NCBI GenBank assembly: GCA_905479925.1
Contig: CAJQOL010000077.1
Coordinates: forward strand, 1-36,321
Direction: 5' to 3'
Length of the DNA: 36,321 bases
Source of the DNA: an uncultured Kangiellaceae bacterium
GTDB taxonomy: Bacteria; Pseudomonadota; Gammaproteobacteria; Enterobacterales; Kangiellaceae
This document shows positions 17,012 through 24,983 of this stretch, piece after piece. Under the pieces are notes generated by a model, which had not been told where the DNA came from, did no database searches, and saw only the letters and a list, made by a program, of their open reading frames with translations. Each line of letters starts with the position of its first letter. Within the stretch, counting starts at the first letter, position 1. A program made the translations under genes and the position numbers.

Positions 17012-17896
17012 ATGAGTGACGACAAACCTCCCTCGGCAAGCCGATATTCAAGTAACGGTAATGCCGAAAAAAAAAGCTGGTTTAGCAAATTTACCCAGCT
17101 GTTCCAAGAATCCCCGCAAGATCGCGAAGAACTTGTTGAAGTGCTCAAAAGTGCTGAGAAAAATACCCTAATTAACCCTGAACTACTTTCGATGATGGAA
17201 GGAGTGATGCACATTTCAGAATTGCATGCTCGCGATATTATGATTGCGAGACCTCAGATGGTTGTTGTAAACGATGAAATGGGTTTTTCAGAAATGCTAT
17301 CAAGTATCGTTGAGTCAGGCCATTCTCGTTTCCCGGTGATCGGAGATAATCGAGATGACATTGAAGGTATTGTTCTAGCTAAAGATTTACTGCATTTTAC
17401 TGCTCTAAATGCGAATGGCGATAATCTTAAGTTTGAGATCAAGGATTTTCTTCGACCTGCAGCAATCATTCCCGAAAGCAAACGACTGGATACCTTGTTG
17501 AAAGAGTTTCGAACTAACCGTAGTCATATGGCTATTGTTGTTGATGAATATGGTAGCGTCGCTGGTTTGGTAACTATCGAGGATGTGCTGGAACAAATTG
17601 TTGGTGATATAGAAGATGAGTTCGATATCGATGGTGACGAAGAGACTATCCAGAAATTATCCGAGGTCGAATTTATTGTTAAAGGACATACCGAAATTGA
17701 AGAATTTAATGAGTTTTTCAAAGGTACACTTGATGAAGACGAGTTTGATACCGTGGGTGGTGTTTTGACCCATGCGTTGGGGCATGTTCCAACCAAAGGC
17801 GAAGCCGTTGAACTTGACGGATTTCGGTTTGAGGTCATTAATGCGGATACTCGGCGCCTTAAACTAGTTAGGGTTTTTCGCTTAAGCCAATCCTAA
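17012..17896 (+). CDS. corC: CBS-domain protein CorC/YbeX
   Basis: Cytoplasmic CBS-pair protein, named for magnesium and cobalt efflux and repeatedly linked to ribosome homeostasis in YbeX studies; the exact function is unsettled. The ATG at 17012 gives MSDDKPP, matching the MSDD opening of E. coli YbeX; the GTG at 16982 adds ten residues and is not preferred. MMEGVMHISELHARDIMIARPQM begins the CBS pair (about 74-190). MAIVVDEYGSVAGLVTIEDVLEQIVGDIEDE ends it, and the CorC_HlyC C-terminal domain (about 205-290) contains DTVGGVLTHALGHVP. There is no membrane domain, so it is the short soluble form. It is normally next to ybeY and lnt; here it keeps lnt only. Confidence 0.94.
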   Translation: MSDDKPPSASRYSSNGNAEKKSWFSKFTQLFQESPQDREELVEVLKSAEKNTLINPELLSMMEGVMHISELHARDIMIARPQMVVVNDEMGFSEMLSSIVESGHSRFPVIGDNRDDIEGIVLAKDLLHFTALNANGDNLKFEIKDFLRPAAIIPESKRLDTLLKEFRTNRSHMAIVVDEYGSVAGLVTIEDVLEQIVGDIEDEFDIDGDEETIQKLSEVEFIVKGHTEIEEFNEFFKGTLDEDEFDTVGGVLTHALGHVPTKGEAVELDGFRFEVINADTRRLKLVRVFRLSQS

Positions 17897-17946
17897 GCAA
17901 AATCAAAAATATATATGGAAAACTCTATATAAAAAACACTATTCTA

Positions 17947-17987
17947 GCTGACTTATGAGCAGCTGAATCAGTTTTTGAAAAGTCAGC
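17947..17987 (+). repeat. Inverted repeat and AGTCAG repeats before lnt
   Basis: GCTGACTT (17947-17954) and AAGTCAGC (17980-17987) are perfect 8-bp inverted arms with a 25-base spacer. The motif AGTCAG recurs at 17981-17986 and 17995-18000, each followed by a nearby AACT. They lie in the 145-bp gap between corC and lnt and could fold in the lnt leader or serve as a binding site. Function is not known. Confidence 0.4.
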
Positions 17988-18041
17988 AACTGTTAGTCAG
18001 ACAACTCAGTCACTCTCGAATTTTTCTTTTCGGATATCTTT

Positions 18042-19769
18042 ATGAGCTCTCGAAATAGGCCAAATAAGCCCACCCATTGCATAAGAACCTCAAAATGGAC
18101 CGCTAACCCTTTTATTCAGCGTGCTGCGCTAATTTTTGTCGGCGGTTTATTCCCGTTAGGATTTGCGCCTATTGATCTTTGGCCACTCACTTTTATCTCT
18201 CTGCTCATTATTGTGCATGAAGTCATCCAAGGAGAACGTGAGCATTCTGTAACTTCTAAACACTCGAAAAACTCAAAAGAAACGCAGTCGCAAAGCTCAA
18301 AGGAAACAAAAAACAAAACTAAACGGTGGTTGCACCGACTTCAACCATCAACGGATTTATCACTGTTTTGGGTTGGATTTTATTGGAGTTTAGGTGCGTT
18401 TGGTTTTGGGGTTAGTTGGGTTTACGTCAGTATCCACGAGTTCGGACATGTACCGGTAGTTGGAGCCGCTATGATTAGCTTGCTGTTTGTTCTTTTACTT
18501 TCGGCAATCAAAGGGACAGGTTTCAAACTGATTGGATTATTGAGCAACGTCATTGGTCGCCGTTTTTTAATTTTGATTGTTCCGTTTTGTTGGGTTCTAT
18601 TTGACTTTGTGCAGTCACACATTTTTAGCGGTTTCCCGTGGTTGTTCGCTGGTTATAGTCAGCTTGATGGGCCACTGAGTTTGCTTTCAACTTGGATAGG
18701 CGTGTACGGCGTGACTTGGTTTATGCTTATTATCTGTTGTGTAATCGTCGAGCTGCTGGCTTGTTTTAATGACCCCAAGAGGATTGCAATTAAGCCTCTA
18801 TCATTGACACTAATTCTGTCTGTATTACTTACCTTGCCGGTAATCGTTTATGTATCCGATGCTAAACAACCAGCTGCGGAAAACCGAACGGCATCTAATG
18901 ACATCACAGTTGCATTAGTTCAACCAAACGTTAGTCAAACCATAAAGTGGAATCGACGTTATTTTGGCCAAATTATGGATATTTTGTATTCCGAAACAGA
19001 ACAACATTGGAAAAGTGACCTAATTGTTTGGCCTGAAGGCGCCATCCCCGCTTATAAGCACCAGGTTGAGGATATTGTTTTTGATCTTGAGAATCGGCTA
19101 AAGAAAAATAAGAGTGAGCTGCTATTGGGGTTACCCGTTTATGATAAACAGCAATCACTGAGTTTCTCTGCGATGTATGCCGTCGGTAGAGAGCAGCAAA
19201 CTTATCATAAGCAAGTCTTGGTTCCTTTCGGTGAATATGTTCCGTTAGGACAGTTAATCAGAGGTCTTATGGATTTTCTTGATATGCCAATGTCTGATTT
19301 TTCACCTGCCATTTCTCCTCAACAACCAATCAACTTCTCGGAGTATTCAGTAATACCGGCTATTTGTTATGAAATTGCTTATCCTGGAATTATCCACGAA
19401 CTAGTTAGTGCCGCGGTTCAAGGCTCCACCAGCCCCAAGCTTTTGGTAACTATCAGCAACGATGCTTGGTTTGGCGACTCTTTTGGACCTTATCAACATA
19501 TGCAAATGGCAAGAATGAGAGCTCTAGAGCTTGGGATGCCACTGGTTAGATCAACCAACGACGGCATTACTGCTGTAGTTGATTTAAACGGAAAAGTGCT
19601 TAAGCAGCTCGATCGATTTACCCAAGGGGTATTACTATACGATGTCAATCTGGAAAATAAAGACACCGTCTATCGTCGATTTGGGCTTTCTGGCATTTAT
19701 AGCATTCTAGTCTTAAGCGGCTTCATTTTTTTAACTGCCTGGATAAGCCGGCGGCGACTAACAGCTTGA
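18042..19769 (+). CDS. lnt: Apolipoprotein N-acyltransferase
   Basis: Inner-membrane enzyme that adds the third acyl chain to the N-terminal cysteine of lipoproteins. Membrane segments fill about 25-62, 107-160, 175-240 and 253-271. They are followed by the periplasmic nitrilase-like domain (about 288-545) and a last membrane helix near the C-terminus. The catalytic triad is visible as Glu332 (VWPEGAIP), Lys390 (YHKQVLVPFGEYVP) and Cys442 (AICYEIAYPG). SNDAWFGDSFGPYQHMQMARMRALE is intact. At 575 residues it is about 60 longer than the E. coli protein, largely because of a polar Ser/Lys/Thr/Glu-rich loop at about 65-103. It is the partner of corC in the usual ybe cluster. Confidence 0.95.
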   Translation: MSSRNRPNKPTHCIRTSKWTANPFIQRAALIFVGGLFPLGFAPIDLWPLTFISLLIIVHEVIQGEREHSVTSKHSKNSKETQSQSSKETKNKTKRWLHRLQPSTDLSLFWVGFYWSLGAFGFGVSWVYVSIHEFGHVPVVGAAMISLLFVLLLSAIKGTGFKLIGLLSNVIGRRFLILIVPFCWVLFDFVQSHIFSGFPWLFAGYSQLDGPLSLLSTWIGVYGVTWFMLIICCVIVELLACFNDPKRIAIKPLSLTLILSVLLTLPVIVYVSDAKQPAAENRTASNDITVALVQPNVSQTIKWNRRYFGQIMDILYSETEQHWKSDLIVWPEGAIPAYKHQVEDIVFDLENRLKKNKSELLLGLPVYDKQQSLSFSAMYAVGREQQTYHKQVLVPFGEYVPLGQLIRGLMDFLDMPMSDFSPAISPQQPINFSEYSVIPAICYEIAYPGIIHELVSAAVQGSTSPKLLVTISNDAWFGDSFGPYQHMQMARMRALELGMPLVRSTNDGITAVVDLNGKVLKQLDRFTQGVLLYDVNLENKDTVYRRFGLSGIYSILVLSGFIFLTAWISRRRLTA

Positions 19770-19969
19770 TTTAACAGCTAATAAGCGCTTTTCTGAAAAT
19801 GCACAGTGGCTTTTTATTATGTTTGCAAACTAGTCGTCGGGCGGTGGCTTTTTGTGCAGTGCATTGAAGGCCAACGAATCATCGATATTCGATCCCCCTT
19901 CATATTAAACAAGTGGCAAGCTTGTAAACGCTTTATTTCGTGATTAATTCTAATTAAATCAACTAGTTT

Positions 19970-19986
19970 TGGTCAATTTGTGACCA
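19970..19986. promoter_or_regulatory. 17-bp palindrome upstream of nuoA
   Basis: TGGTCA-ATTTG-TGACCA is a perfect 6-bp inverted repeat with a 5-base spacer. It lies about 40-50 bases before the -35 of the candidate nuo promoter and about 205 before nuoA. Its symmetry suggests a dimeric regulator. GntR- or LysR-type proteins bind sites of broadly this shape, but none can be named from the sequence. Confidence 0.45.
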
Positions 19987-20023
19987 GAAAATGCTAACAG
20001 ATCAATATTTTTGCTAATTTTTG

Positions 20024-20053
20024 GTGACAGCGACTGCTGATACCTAATAGTAT
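20024..20053 (+). promoter_or_regulatory. Candidate nuo promoter
   Basis: GTGACA (20024-20029) and TAGTAT (20048-20053) are spaced by 18 bp. An alternative reading uses TTGGTG at 20021 with TAATAG at 20045. Neither pair is consensus, but this is the best sigma-70-like pair in the region and the palindrome is well placed upstream. Confidence 0.3.
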
Positions 20054-20191
20054 AAGCTCGAACGGATAAGTGAATCCGAGCTTAGATTTGGCTGAAAGGA
20101 TCACTTTTTCCCTACAATCATAAGAAAAGCAAGCAAACTATCGGTTGGATTTATTGCCTATAGATAAGTTTGCAAAAACGCGGGATAAAGA

Positions 20192-20548
20192 ATGTTAGAA
20201 AACTACTTACCCATACTTGTGTTTATTGTCATAGGGCTCGGATTTGGAGCCTTTCTTGAAATTGCTGGCTATCTTGCAGCACCACGCAAAGAAAATTTTG
20301 ATAAAAATCTTCCGTTTGAGTGCGGTTTTGATGCGTTTGATGACGCTCGACGAAAATTCGATGTGCGTTTCTATTTAGTCGCAATTCTTTTTATCATTTT
20401 TGATCTCGAAGTTGCATTCCTATTTCCTTGGGCTGTCGTTTTTCAGGAGCTTAGCTGGTTTGCGATTGGTGCAATGGGCGTTTTTCTTGGTTTGTTGGTG
20501 GTTGGTTTCATTTATGAATGGAAAAAAGGAGCACTGGAATGGGAGTAG
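20192..20548 (+). CDS. nuoA: NADH-quinone oxidoreductase subunit A
   Basis: Small membrane subunit of complex I, at the joint between the peripheral and membrane arms. The 118 residues have three membrane helices (about 6-27, 63-85 and 90-110). The conserved loop [39 protein letters not shown] is split between the quinone-site loop and helix 2. It is the first gene of the operon, and its start has only a weak ribosome site. The last 10 bases overlap nuoB, whose own ribosome site is inside nuoA. Confidence 0.97.
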   Translation: MLENYLPILVFIVIGLGFGAFLEIAGYLAAPRKENFDKNLPFECGFDAFDDARRKFDVRFYLVAILFIIFDLEVAFLFPWAVVFQELSWFAIGAMGVFLGLLVVGFIYEWKKGALEWE

Positions 20549-21111
20549 CAGAAAGCCGGAACCCTTCGGATCCTAACCCGCTGGTTTCTCCAACACTTCC
20601 GGAGCTTGAGCAAGCGTTATCTAAAGAAGAGGGCGGAGTTAAGCAGTCTGGAAAAGGTTACTTAGTGACCGGTGTTGATACCTTGGTTAACTGGGCAAGA
20701 ACTGGATCCATGTGGCCTATGACATTTGGTTTGGCTTGTTGCGCGGTTGAAATGATGCAAGCAGGGGCTGCTCGTTATGATTTTGACCGTTTTGGTGTGG
20801 TCTTTCGTCCAAGTCCTCGTCAGTCAGATGTGATGATCGTTGCCGGTACCTTAACTAACAAAATGGCCCCCGCCTTGCGAAGAGTATATGACCAAATGCC
20901 TGAGCCAAAATGGGTCATATCTATGGGGTCTTGTGCAAATGGAGGAGGTTATTACCATTATTCTTACGCCGTTGTACGAGGTTGCGATCGAATTGTTCCG
21001 GTCGATATCTATGTTCCCGGTTGTCCGCCAACCGCTGAAGCGCTTATGTTTGGTGTTATCCAATTGCAAAACAAAATCAAACGTACCAATACTATTATGA
21101 GAAAGGTTTAG
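20539..21111 (+). CDS. nuoB: NADH-quinone oxidoreductase subunit B
   Basis: Peripheral-arm subunit that holds cluster N2, the last iron-sulfur centre before quinone. The ATG at 20539 is chosen over one at 20518: AAAAGGAG lies 7 bases before it, and the longer form starts in a poorly conserved tail. Ligand cysteines are visible in [24 protein letters not shown] and [12 protein letters not shown], including the adjacent Cys-Cys pair typical of N2. The product has 190 residues. nuoC starts 7 bp after the stop, with AGGTGA in between. Confidence 0.97.
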   Translation: MGVAESRNPSDPNPLVSPTLPELEQALSKEEGGVKQSGKGYLVTGVDTLVNWARTGSMWPMTFGLACCAVEMMQAGAARYDFDRFGVVFRPSPRQSDVMIVAGTLTNKMAPALRRVYDQMPEPKWVISMGSCANGGGYYHYSYAVVRGCDRIVPVDIYVPGCPPTAEALMFGVIQLQNKIKRTNTIMRKV

Positions 21112-21118
21112 GTGAATA

Positions 21119-21757
21119 ATGACGACTAGACTCTCAAAACTTCAAGCAATAGTTTTAGATACTTTTGGTGAAAACATTCTGTCGGTTAACGATGCGTTAA
21201 ATGAGTTAACTATCGAAGTAGCAACGGATCTTTTATACCCTACTTTAAAAGAGTTACGAGATAACGACGAATTACAATTTGAGCAACTTATCGATGTTGC
21301 CGGGGTTGATTACTTGCACTATGGACTCGACGAATGGTCCACGGAGAAAGCCTCCGGTAGAGGGTTTGAAAGAGGTAGAAGTACAAAATCGAAAAGCGAA
21401 TGGCAAAAACCTCGTTACGCGGTTGTTTACCATTTGTTATCGGTAACGCTTAACCAGAGAATTAGAGTAAGAACTTTTGTTGAGGCCGAGTCAATGTTAG
21501 TTCCGAGTGTCGTTGAGTTATGGAACGGTGCAAACTGGTTCGAAAGAGAAGCGTTTGACTTGTTTGGTTTATTGTTTGATGGGCACCCAGACCTAAGAAG
21601 GCTGTTGACGGATTATGGTTTTATTGGCCATCCTTTTAGAAAAGATTTCCCGGTGGTTGGCGAATTAGAAATGCGTTATGACGAGGAGCAGGAACAGTGC
21701 GTTTATGAGCCGGTTTCTATCGAAGAAAGAATATTAGTTCCTCGAGTTATTAGGTAG
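21119..21757 (+). CDS. nuoC: NADH-quinone oxidoreductase subunit C
   Basis: Peripheral-arm subunit without cofactor that packs against NuoD and NuoB. A separate 212-residue protein here, not fused to NuoD as in E. coli. The 30-kDa-subunit signature is seen as [39 protein letters not shown] (about 140-178). The segment at residues 75-97 ([21 protein letters not shown]) is a polar stretch that looks like a flexible insertion. The gene is followed by a 70-bp gap before nuoD, one of the larger gaps in the operon. Confidence 0.96.
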   Translation: MTTRLSKLQAIVLDTFGENILSVNDALNELTIEVATDLLYPTLKELRDNDELQFEQLIDVAGVDYLHYGLDEWSTEKASGRGFERGRSTKSKSEWQKPRYAVVYHLLSVTLNQRIRVRTFVEAESMLVPSVVELWNGANWFEREAFDLFGLLFDGHPDLRRLLTDYGFIGHPFRKDFPVVGELEMRYDEEQEQCVYEPVSIEERILVPRVIR

Positions 21758-21827
21758 TTAAAGAAATTAGTTAGTCAATTTTTGTAATTGTTTTTGAATT
21801 AAATAACGATAAAAAAAGTAATTGTAT

Positions 21828-23081
21828 ATGGCTGAAATAGAACACTACACCTTAAATTTTGGACCACAGCACCCTGCTGCTCATGGCGTTCTCCGAATGA
21901 TTTTGGAGATGGATGGCGAGGTGATTGAGCGGGCCGATCCCCATATAGGTCTTCTTCATCGTGGTACGGAAAAGCTGGCCGAGATAAAACCCTATAATCA
22001 AAGTATCGGTTATATGGATAGGTTAGATTATGTGTCCATGATGTGTAATGAGCATGCATATGTTTTAGCAATAGAAAAACTGCTTAAACTGGAAGTCCCT
22101 AAAAGAGCTCAATATATTCGGGTTATGTTTGCCGAAGTTACCCGTATTCTTAATCACCTTATGTGGCTAGGAGCACATGGTCTTGATGTTGGGGCGATGA
22201 CGATGTTCCTTTATTGTTTTCGTGACCGTGAGCCTCTAATGGATGCCTATGAAGCTGTTTCCGGTACCCGAATGCATGCAACTTATTTTAGACCAGGCGG
22301 GGTATACAGAGATTTGCCCGATAGCATGCCTCAATATGATAAGTCGCCATGGCGAAACGATAGAAAATTAAAATCATTGAATGAAAATCGGCAAGGATCT
22401 TTATTAGACTTTTTGGCTGATTTTACCGATAAATTTCCAGCGAACATTGATGAGTACGAAGCCTTATTAACGGAGAACCGTATATGGAAACAACGCTTGG
22501 TTGGTATCGGCGTGGTATCCCCTGAGCGTGCTTTTCAACTAGGTTTAACAGGGCCTATGTTGAGAGGCTCTGGTGTTGCTTGGGATTTAAGGAAGAAACA
22601 ACCTTATGATGTTTATTCGGAGCTCGACTTCGATATTCCTATTGGACGCAATGGCGATTGCTACGACCGTTATTTGGTGCGGGTTGAGGAAATGCGTCAA
22701 TCGAATCGAATAATCCAACAATGCATTAAGTGGCTTAAAGAAAACGATGGGCCTGTTATTGCAGATGATCACAAAGTAAGTCCTCCTAGCCGCGCTGATG
22801 TGCGTGAAAATATGGAGTCCTTAATTCATCACTTTAAACATTTTACTGAGGGTTACTGTGTTCCTGAAGGGGAAGCTTATGCTGCAGTAGAGCACCCAAA
22901 AGGTGAGTTTGGCATCTATCTACTTTCCGATGGTGCCAATAAGCCTTACCGTCTAAAAATTAGAGCCCCTGGATTTGCGCACATGGCTGCAATGAATGAA
23001 ATGGCTAAGGGACACATGCTGGCAGATGTTGTTGCAATCATTGGAACCATGGACGTTGTATTTGGGGAGATTGATCGATAA
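21828..23081 (+). CDS. nuoD: NADH-quinone oxidoreductase subunit D
   Basis: 49-kDa-type subunit that forms the quinone-binding cavity with NuoB; it descends from the large subunit of NiFe hydrogenases. [21 protein letters not shown] and [12 protein letters not shown] at the N-terminus are the quinone-site segments. [25 protein letters not shown] and the C-terminal [10 protein letters not shown] are also as expected. The ATG at 21828 ([14 protein letters not shown]) is preferred over a TTG at 21822; no strong ribosome site precedes either, so coupling to nuoC over the 70-bp gap is unlikely. The product has 417 residues. The stop overlaps the nuoE start by one base. Confidence 0.97.
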   Translation: MAEIEHYTLNFGPQHPAAHGVLRMILEMDGEVIERADPHIGLLHRGTEKLAEIKPYNQSIGYMDRLDYVSMMCNEHAYVLAIEKLLKLEVPKRAQYIRVMFAEVTRILNHLMWLGAHGLDVGAMTMFLYCFRDREPLMDAYEAVSGTRMHATYFRPGGVYRDLPDSMPQYDKSPWRNDRKLKSLNENRQGSLLDFLADFTDKFPANIDEYEALLTENRIWKQRLVGIGVVSPERAFQLGLTGPMLRGSGVAWDLRKKQPYDVYSELDFDIPIGRNGDCYDRYLVRVEEMRQSNRIIQQCIKWLKENDGPVIADDHKVSPPSRADVRENMESLIHHFKHFTEGYCVPEGEAYAAVEHPKGEFGIYLLSDGANKPYRLKIRAPGFAHMAAMNEMAKGHMLADVVAIIGTMDVVFGEIDR

Positions 23082-23638
23082 TGACTGATTTAAATTACGA
23101 TAAATCACTTCACTTAAAAGAATTAATACCGCAGTCGGCTATTGACGAAATTGAGCAATGGATTCTTAAGTATCCGGCTGAACGGAAACGACCTCCAATT
23201 ATGCCTGCGTTAAAAGTTGTACAGGAGCACAATGGTAATTATTTAACCACGGAAATGATGCAAGCGGTTGCTGAGTATCTAGATGTTCCCCATGTCGCTG
23301 TTTATGAGGTAGCAACTTTTTATACCATGTTTAATCTCAATGAAATGGGTAAGCACGTATTGTCTGTTTGTACTAATTTATCTTGCTCTTTACGAGGTTC
23401 GGATAAGGTTGTTGAACACCTACAAAATCGATTGAACATTAAATTGGGTGAAACGACTAAAGACGGCGTGTTCACCATTAAAGAAGTGGAGTGCATGGCG
23501 GCTTGTGGTGGCGCTCCAATGTTAGAGGTTGATAAGGTTTATCACGAGAACCTAACCGAAGAAAAAATTGATAAGATTTTATCCGATATAGCGGCTCAGC
23601 ATATGCCCGCTAAAGAGGAAGATAATAATGGCAAATGA
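23081..23638 (+). CDS. nuoE: NADH-quinone oxidoreductase subunit E
   Basis: 24-kDa-type subunit with the [2Fe-2S] cluster N1a in a thioredoxin-like fold, part of the NADH-oxidising module. The four ligands appear as C-x4-C in [12 protein letters not shown] and C-x3-C in [12 protein letters not shown]. The N-terminal helical part ([23 protein letters not shown]) is typical. The product has 185 residues. The start is fixed by the TAATG overlap with nuoD, and the end overlaps nuoF by 11 bases. The module E-F-G is in its normal order. Confidence 0.97.
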   Translation: MTDLNYDKSLHLKELIPQSAIDEIEQWILKYPAERKRPPIMPALKVVQEHNGNYLTTEMMQAVAEYLDVPHVAVYEVATFYTMFNLNEMGKHVLSVCTNLSCSLRGSDKVVEHLQNRLNIKLGETTKDGVFTIKEVECMAACGGAPMLEVDKVYHENLTEEKIDKILSDIAAQHMPAKEEDNNGK

Positions 23639-24899
23639 AGTTTGTTTCCGAACACTTGATTTAGAGACTCCTTGGTCGTTAGAAGCCTACGAAAGTGTTG
23701 GCGGTTATTCTAGCCTGCGTAAAATTATTGCGGGGGAACTCGATCACGAAAAAATTATCGATGAATTGAAGCTTTCTGCGCTACGTGGTCGAGGGGGAGC
23801 GGGGTTTCCTACGGGTTTAAAGTGGAGCTTTATGCCTAGAAATATGCCCGGTCAAAAATATGTAGTTTGTAATTCCGATGAAGGCGAACCTGGAACTTTC
23901 AAAGACAGAGACATATTAAGATTTAATCCTCATCAATTGATAGAAGGTATGGCAATCGCCGGATATGTAATGAACGCGACGGTTGGATACAACTATATGC
24001 GAGGGGAGTTTTACGAACCATTTGATCGTATGGAACAAGCATTAAAAGAAGCAAGAAGTAAGAACCTTATTGGCGATAATATTCTTGGTTCAGATTTCTG
24101 TTTTGAGCTTCATAATCATTTGGGTGGCGGCGCTTATATTTGTGGTGAAGAAACTGCTTTGATTGAGTCGCTAGAAGGTAAAAAAGGTCAGCCAAGATTT
24201 AAACCGCCATTTCCCGCAAACTACGGGGTATTCGGTAGGCCAACCAATGTTAACAATACCGAAAGTTATGCGTCAGTCCCCGCGATATTAGAAAACGGAG
24301 GTCAATGGTTTTTAGACCTCGGCAAGCCTAACAATGGCGGCACAAAAATATTCAGTGTTTCTGGGCACGTAACTAATCCAGGCAATTTTGAAATTAACTT
24401 GGGCACGCCTTTTAAAGATTTACTGGAAATGGCCGGCGGCATGCTGGCGGGTAATCAGTTAAAGGCTGTTATTCCAGGTGGTTCGTCTTCACCAATTTTA
24501 CCCGCTGAGGTGATGATGGAATTGACGATGGACTACGATGCAATTGGTAAGGCAGGCTCAATGTTAGGCTCGGGGGCCGTTATGGTTATCGATGAGTCTG
24601 TTTGTATGGTGGAACTAGCCGCTAGAACCGCACATTTTTATTATGAAGAATCCTGCGGACAGTGTTCTCCCTGTCGCGAAGGTACCGGTTGGATGTCCCG
24701 TGTTATTCATCGAATTTTAGAAGGTGAAGGTAAACCAGAAGATATCGACAATTTAGATCGGGTTGCGGGAAATATTATGGGACGCACTATTTGTGCGTTA
24801 GGCGATGCGGCGGCAATGCCGATAAAGGGATTTCTTAAAAACTATCGTCACGAATTCGAATATATGATTGAGCATAAGAGAAGTATGGTAAAAGGGTAG
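23628..24899 (+). CDS. nuoF: NADH-quinone oxidoreductase subunit F
   Basis: 51-kDa-type subunit that binds NADH and FMN and holds cluster N3. The nucleotide-binding segment is [17 protein letters not shown] near residues 53-69, and FMN binding is at [15 protein letters not shown]. The N3 ligands are in [15 protein letters not shown] with the fourth in [12 protein letters not shown]. Length of 423 residues is close to the family norm. It lies inside the nuoE end. After its stop there is an 84-bp gap with a hairpin (24902-24929) before nuoG. Confidence 0.97.
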   Translation: MANEVCFRTLDLETPWSLEAYESVGGYSSLRKIIAGELDHEKIIDELKLSALRGRGGAGFPTGLKWSFMPRNMPGQKYVVCNSDEGEPGTFKDRDILRFNPHQLIEGMAIAGYVMNATVGYNYMRGEFYEPFDRMEQALKEARSKNLIGDNILGSDFCFELHNHLGGGAYICGEETALIESLEGKKGQPRFKPPFPANYGVFGRPTNVNNTESYASVPAILENGGQWFLDLGKPNNGGTKIFSVSGHVTNPGNFEINLGTPFKDLLEMAGGMLAGNQLKAVIPGGSSSPILPAEVMMELTMDYDAIGKAGSMLGSGAVMVIDESVCMVELAARTAHFYYEESCGQCSPCREGTGWMSRVIHRILEGEGKPEDIDNLDRVAGNIMGRTICALGDAAAMPIKGFLKNYRHEFEYMIEHKRSMVKG

Positions 24900-24900
24900 G

Positions 24901-24929
24901 TTGAGGAACCTCATTTTTTGAGGAACTCA
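24901..24929 (+). repeat. Hairpin between nuoF and nuoG
   Basis: TTGAGGAACCTCA and TTGAGGAACTCA occur back to back, separated by four T bases. In one fold CCTCA (24909-24913) pairs with TGAGG (24919-24923) around a T5 loop, with an outer TGAG/CTCA stem. In another, a short TGAG/CTCA stem is followed by T6, like a weak terminator. The fold starts 2-3 bases after the nuoF stop and could set differential expression of nuoG and later genes. Confidence 0.5.
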
Positions 24930-24983
24930 CACCAACAACTCACTGTTGATATAGCTAGAAAAAATAGGTAAAGATAATAAGGC

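Larger units (their letters stand above)
19770..20191. other. nuo operon upstream region, no gene
   Basis: About 420 bases between lnt and nuoA, with no convincing open frame and no tRNA. It contains a perfect interrupted palindrome (19970-19986), a candidate promoter (20024-20053) and a leader hairpin: GCTC/GAGC plus GGAT/ATCC, a bulged stem over 20056-20081. A long 5' leader of about 130 bases is implied if that promoter is used. Confidence 0.6.

Noticed and set aside
17524..17838. Open frame of 104 codons on the minus strand inside corC
   Set aside because: The translation is Ser/Thr/Pro-rich without family features and mirrors an acidic, clearly conserved CorC region; it is a shadow frame.
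19800..19900. tRNA or small RNA in front of nuo
   Set aside because: Some pairing (TGGCTTT/AAGGCCA) is seen but no cloverleaf, no T-loop motif and no T-run tail.
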